5,481 bases of DNA from Candidatus Margulisiibacteriota bacterium (GTDB taxonomy: Bacteria; Margulisbacteria; Marinamargulisbacteria; DT-59): NCBI GenBank assembly GCA_013215865.1, contig JABSQL010000145.1, positions 1 through 5,481 of the forward strand, written 5' to 3'. Positions within the stretch are counted from its first letter, which is position 1; each line of letters begins with the position of its first letter. Under the pieces are notes generated by a model. The model saw nothing but the letters and a program-made list of their open reading frames with translations, made no database searches and was not told the origin of the DNA. Shown here piece after piece: positions 4,794 through 5,481 of the stretch. The position numbers and the translations under genes are program-made.

Positions 4794-5481
4794 ATGATCC
4801 GAATATTATCGAATAGCGATTCTGAAACCCTAAGGGGTCTGATAGATGCCCTAAAAAAGACAAAAGTGCCTATTAACTATCAAGTCATTTCTGGCCCAAA
4901 ATCCTTTATGAAGAAGATAGAGGAAGAATACAATCGCCAATCGATTCACCTTGTATTTTTTCAAGATATGCCCGCATGCAATGCGCTTTTTAATAAGATA
5001 ATGGAAGAACCAATACGATATAGACCGGTACTATGTAAAATTGGGAATAGGCCCATAAAAAGCCTATTACTGGATGGGTGTTTAGACCTGTCAGAGTCTC
5101 CAGATACCCTCCTTTATAATGTCAGGGTGTTTTTAAATTTGGCGAAACTGACACAGCAACTACAAGATGAAACCCGTGTTGTAAAACGCTTAACAGACTC
5201 CCTTTTCGAACTTCAGAAAATGTATTTGGCCACAAAAGTGATTGGATCCACATTAAATAGAACCCGTATGTATGAACTTATTCTTTCCATGATAAACAAA
5301 AATGTCCGGGCAAATTTCGTAGAGATATACATCACAGATACGGCAGAAAAAGAACTGATTTTGAAAGCATCTTTAGCGCATCCAAAAACAGTTGGGAAAC
5401 GTATCAAAATGAGTGATCCGGTACAAGGATATGTTGCAACCACGGGAACCCCTGTACTAGAACAAGGCTCTTCAGGGAAGC
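4794..5481 (+). CDS. GAF-domain signalling protein with a receiver-like N-terminus, 5' part, runs off the right edge
   Basis: The reading frame is open for 229 codons to the window end. Residues 1-105 alternate short hydrophobic strands and helices (MIRILSNSD, IHLVFFQDMP, RPVLCKIG, SLLLDGCLDL) in a response-regulator-like order. The acidic pair expected after strand 1 is absent; D58 after strand 3 is the only candidate phospho-acceptor, so any receiver is degenerate. Residues 107-150 form a continuous helix (LAKLTQQLQDETRVVKRL), a likely signalling linker. From about 150 there is a GAF domain: helix MYELILSMINKN, strands FVEIYITD and ELILKASLA, then RIKMSDPVQGYVATTGTPVL, the usual GxGIxGxVAxTGxPVxI-like region. 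Such GAF units sense small ligands or redox state and are followed by kinase, GGDEF, HD-GYP or phosphatase outputs; the output here is off the window. No Shine-Dalgarno site precedes the ATG. GAF is a good call, and the receiver is tentative. Confidence 0.8.
   Translation, partial: MIRILSNSDSETLRGLIDALKKTKVPINYQVISGPKSFMKKIEEEYNRQSIHLVFFQDMPACNALFNKIMEEPIRYRPVLCKIGNRPIKSLLLDGCLDLSESPDTLLYNVRVFLNLAKLTQQLQDETRVVKRLTDSLFELQKMYLATKVIGSTLNRTRMYELILSMINKNVRANFVEIYITDTAEKELILKASLAHPKTVGKRIKMSDPVQGYVATTGTPVLEQGSSGK

Noticed and set aside
5213..5443. Minus-strand open frame of 76 codons
   Set aside because: It is antisense to the GAF-domain coding region, which has clear domain signatures on the plus strand.

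Overview
The window comes from a low-GC bacterium (roughly 40% GC by eye) with tightly packed genes and Shine-Dalgarno sites in front of some but not all genes. The lineage cannot be fixed from the sequence. The adjacent pair yggS-sepF copies the ylmE-sepF order of Firmicutes. SepF is otherwise known from Actinobacteria, Cyanobacteria and their relatives, and some archaea, and it is rare in proteobacteria. The tRNA gene encodes its own CCA end. I would place the source in a SepF-bearing, low-GC, possibly uncultivated lineage and go no further.

Left part (1-1065, minus strand): an accessory-looking segment on the 3' side of a tRNA-Ser(GCU) gene. Going downstream from the tRNA there is an 18-bp perfect palindrome, then a frameshifted HI0074-type nucleotidyltransferase substrate-binding (HEPN-like) subunit with no catalytic partner in view. 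Last comes the 5' part of an AAA-ATPase-like (DUF1703-type) gene that runs off the left edge. The tRNA has its own promoter with a perfect TTGACA -35 element.

Middle (1170-4745, minus strand): a compact four-gene operon transcribed as ClpX-like ATPase -> yggS -> sepF -> mazG. The junctions are a TAATG stop/start overlap, 14 nt and 8 nt. Its products are a zinc-finger-less ClpX paralogue with a long C-terminal extension, the PLP-homeostasis protein YggS, the FtsZ-associated division protein SepF, and the NTP pyrophosphohydrolase MazG. Linking a ClpX-type unfoldase to a divisome protein is the most suggestive feature of the context.

Right part (4746-5481): a 48-bp divergent intergenic region, then the 5' part of a plus-strand signalling gene with a degenerate receiver-like N-terminus, a helical linker and a GAF domain. 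The two predicted divergent promoters are superimposed, each -35 lying on the other's -10, and both would start transcription 0-3 nt before an ATG that lacks a Shine-Dalgarno site. I see no CRISPR array, insertion sequence or riboswitch. No large novel system is evident. The main leads are the interlocked, leaderless-type divergent promoters, the ClpX-like/SepF operon, and the decaying cargo beside the tRNA.
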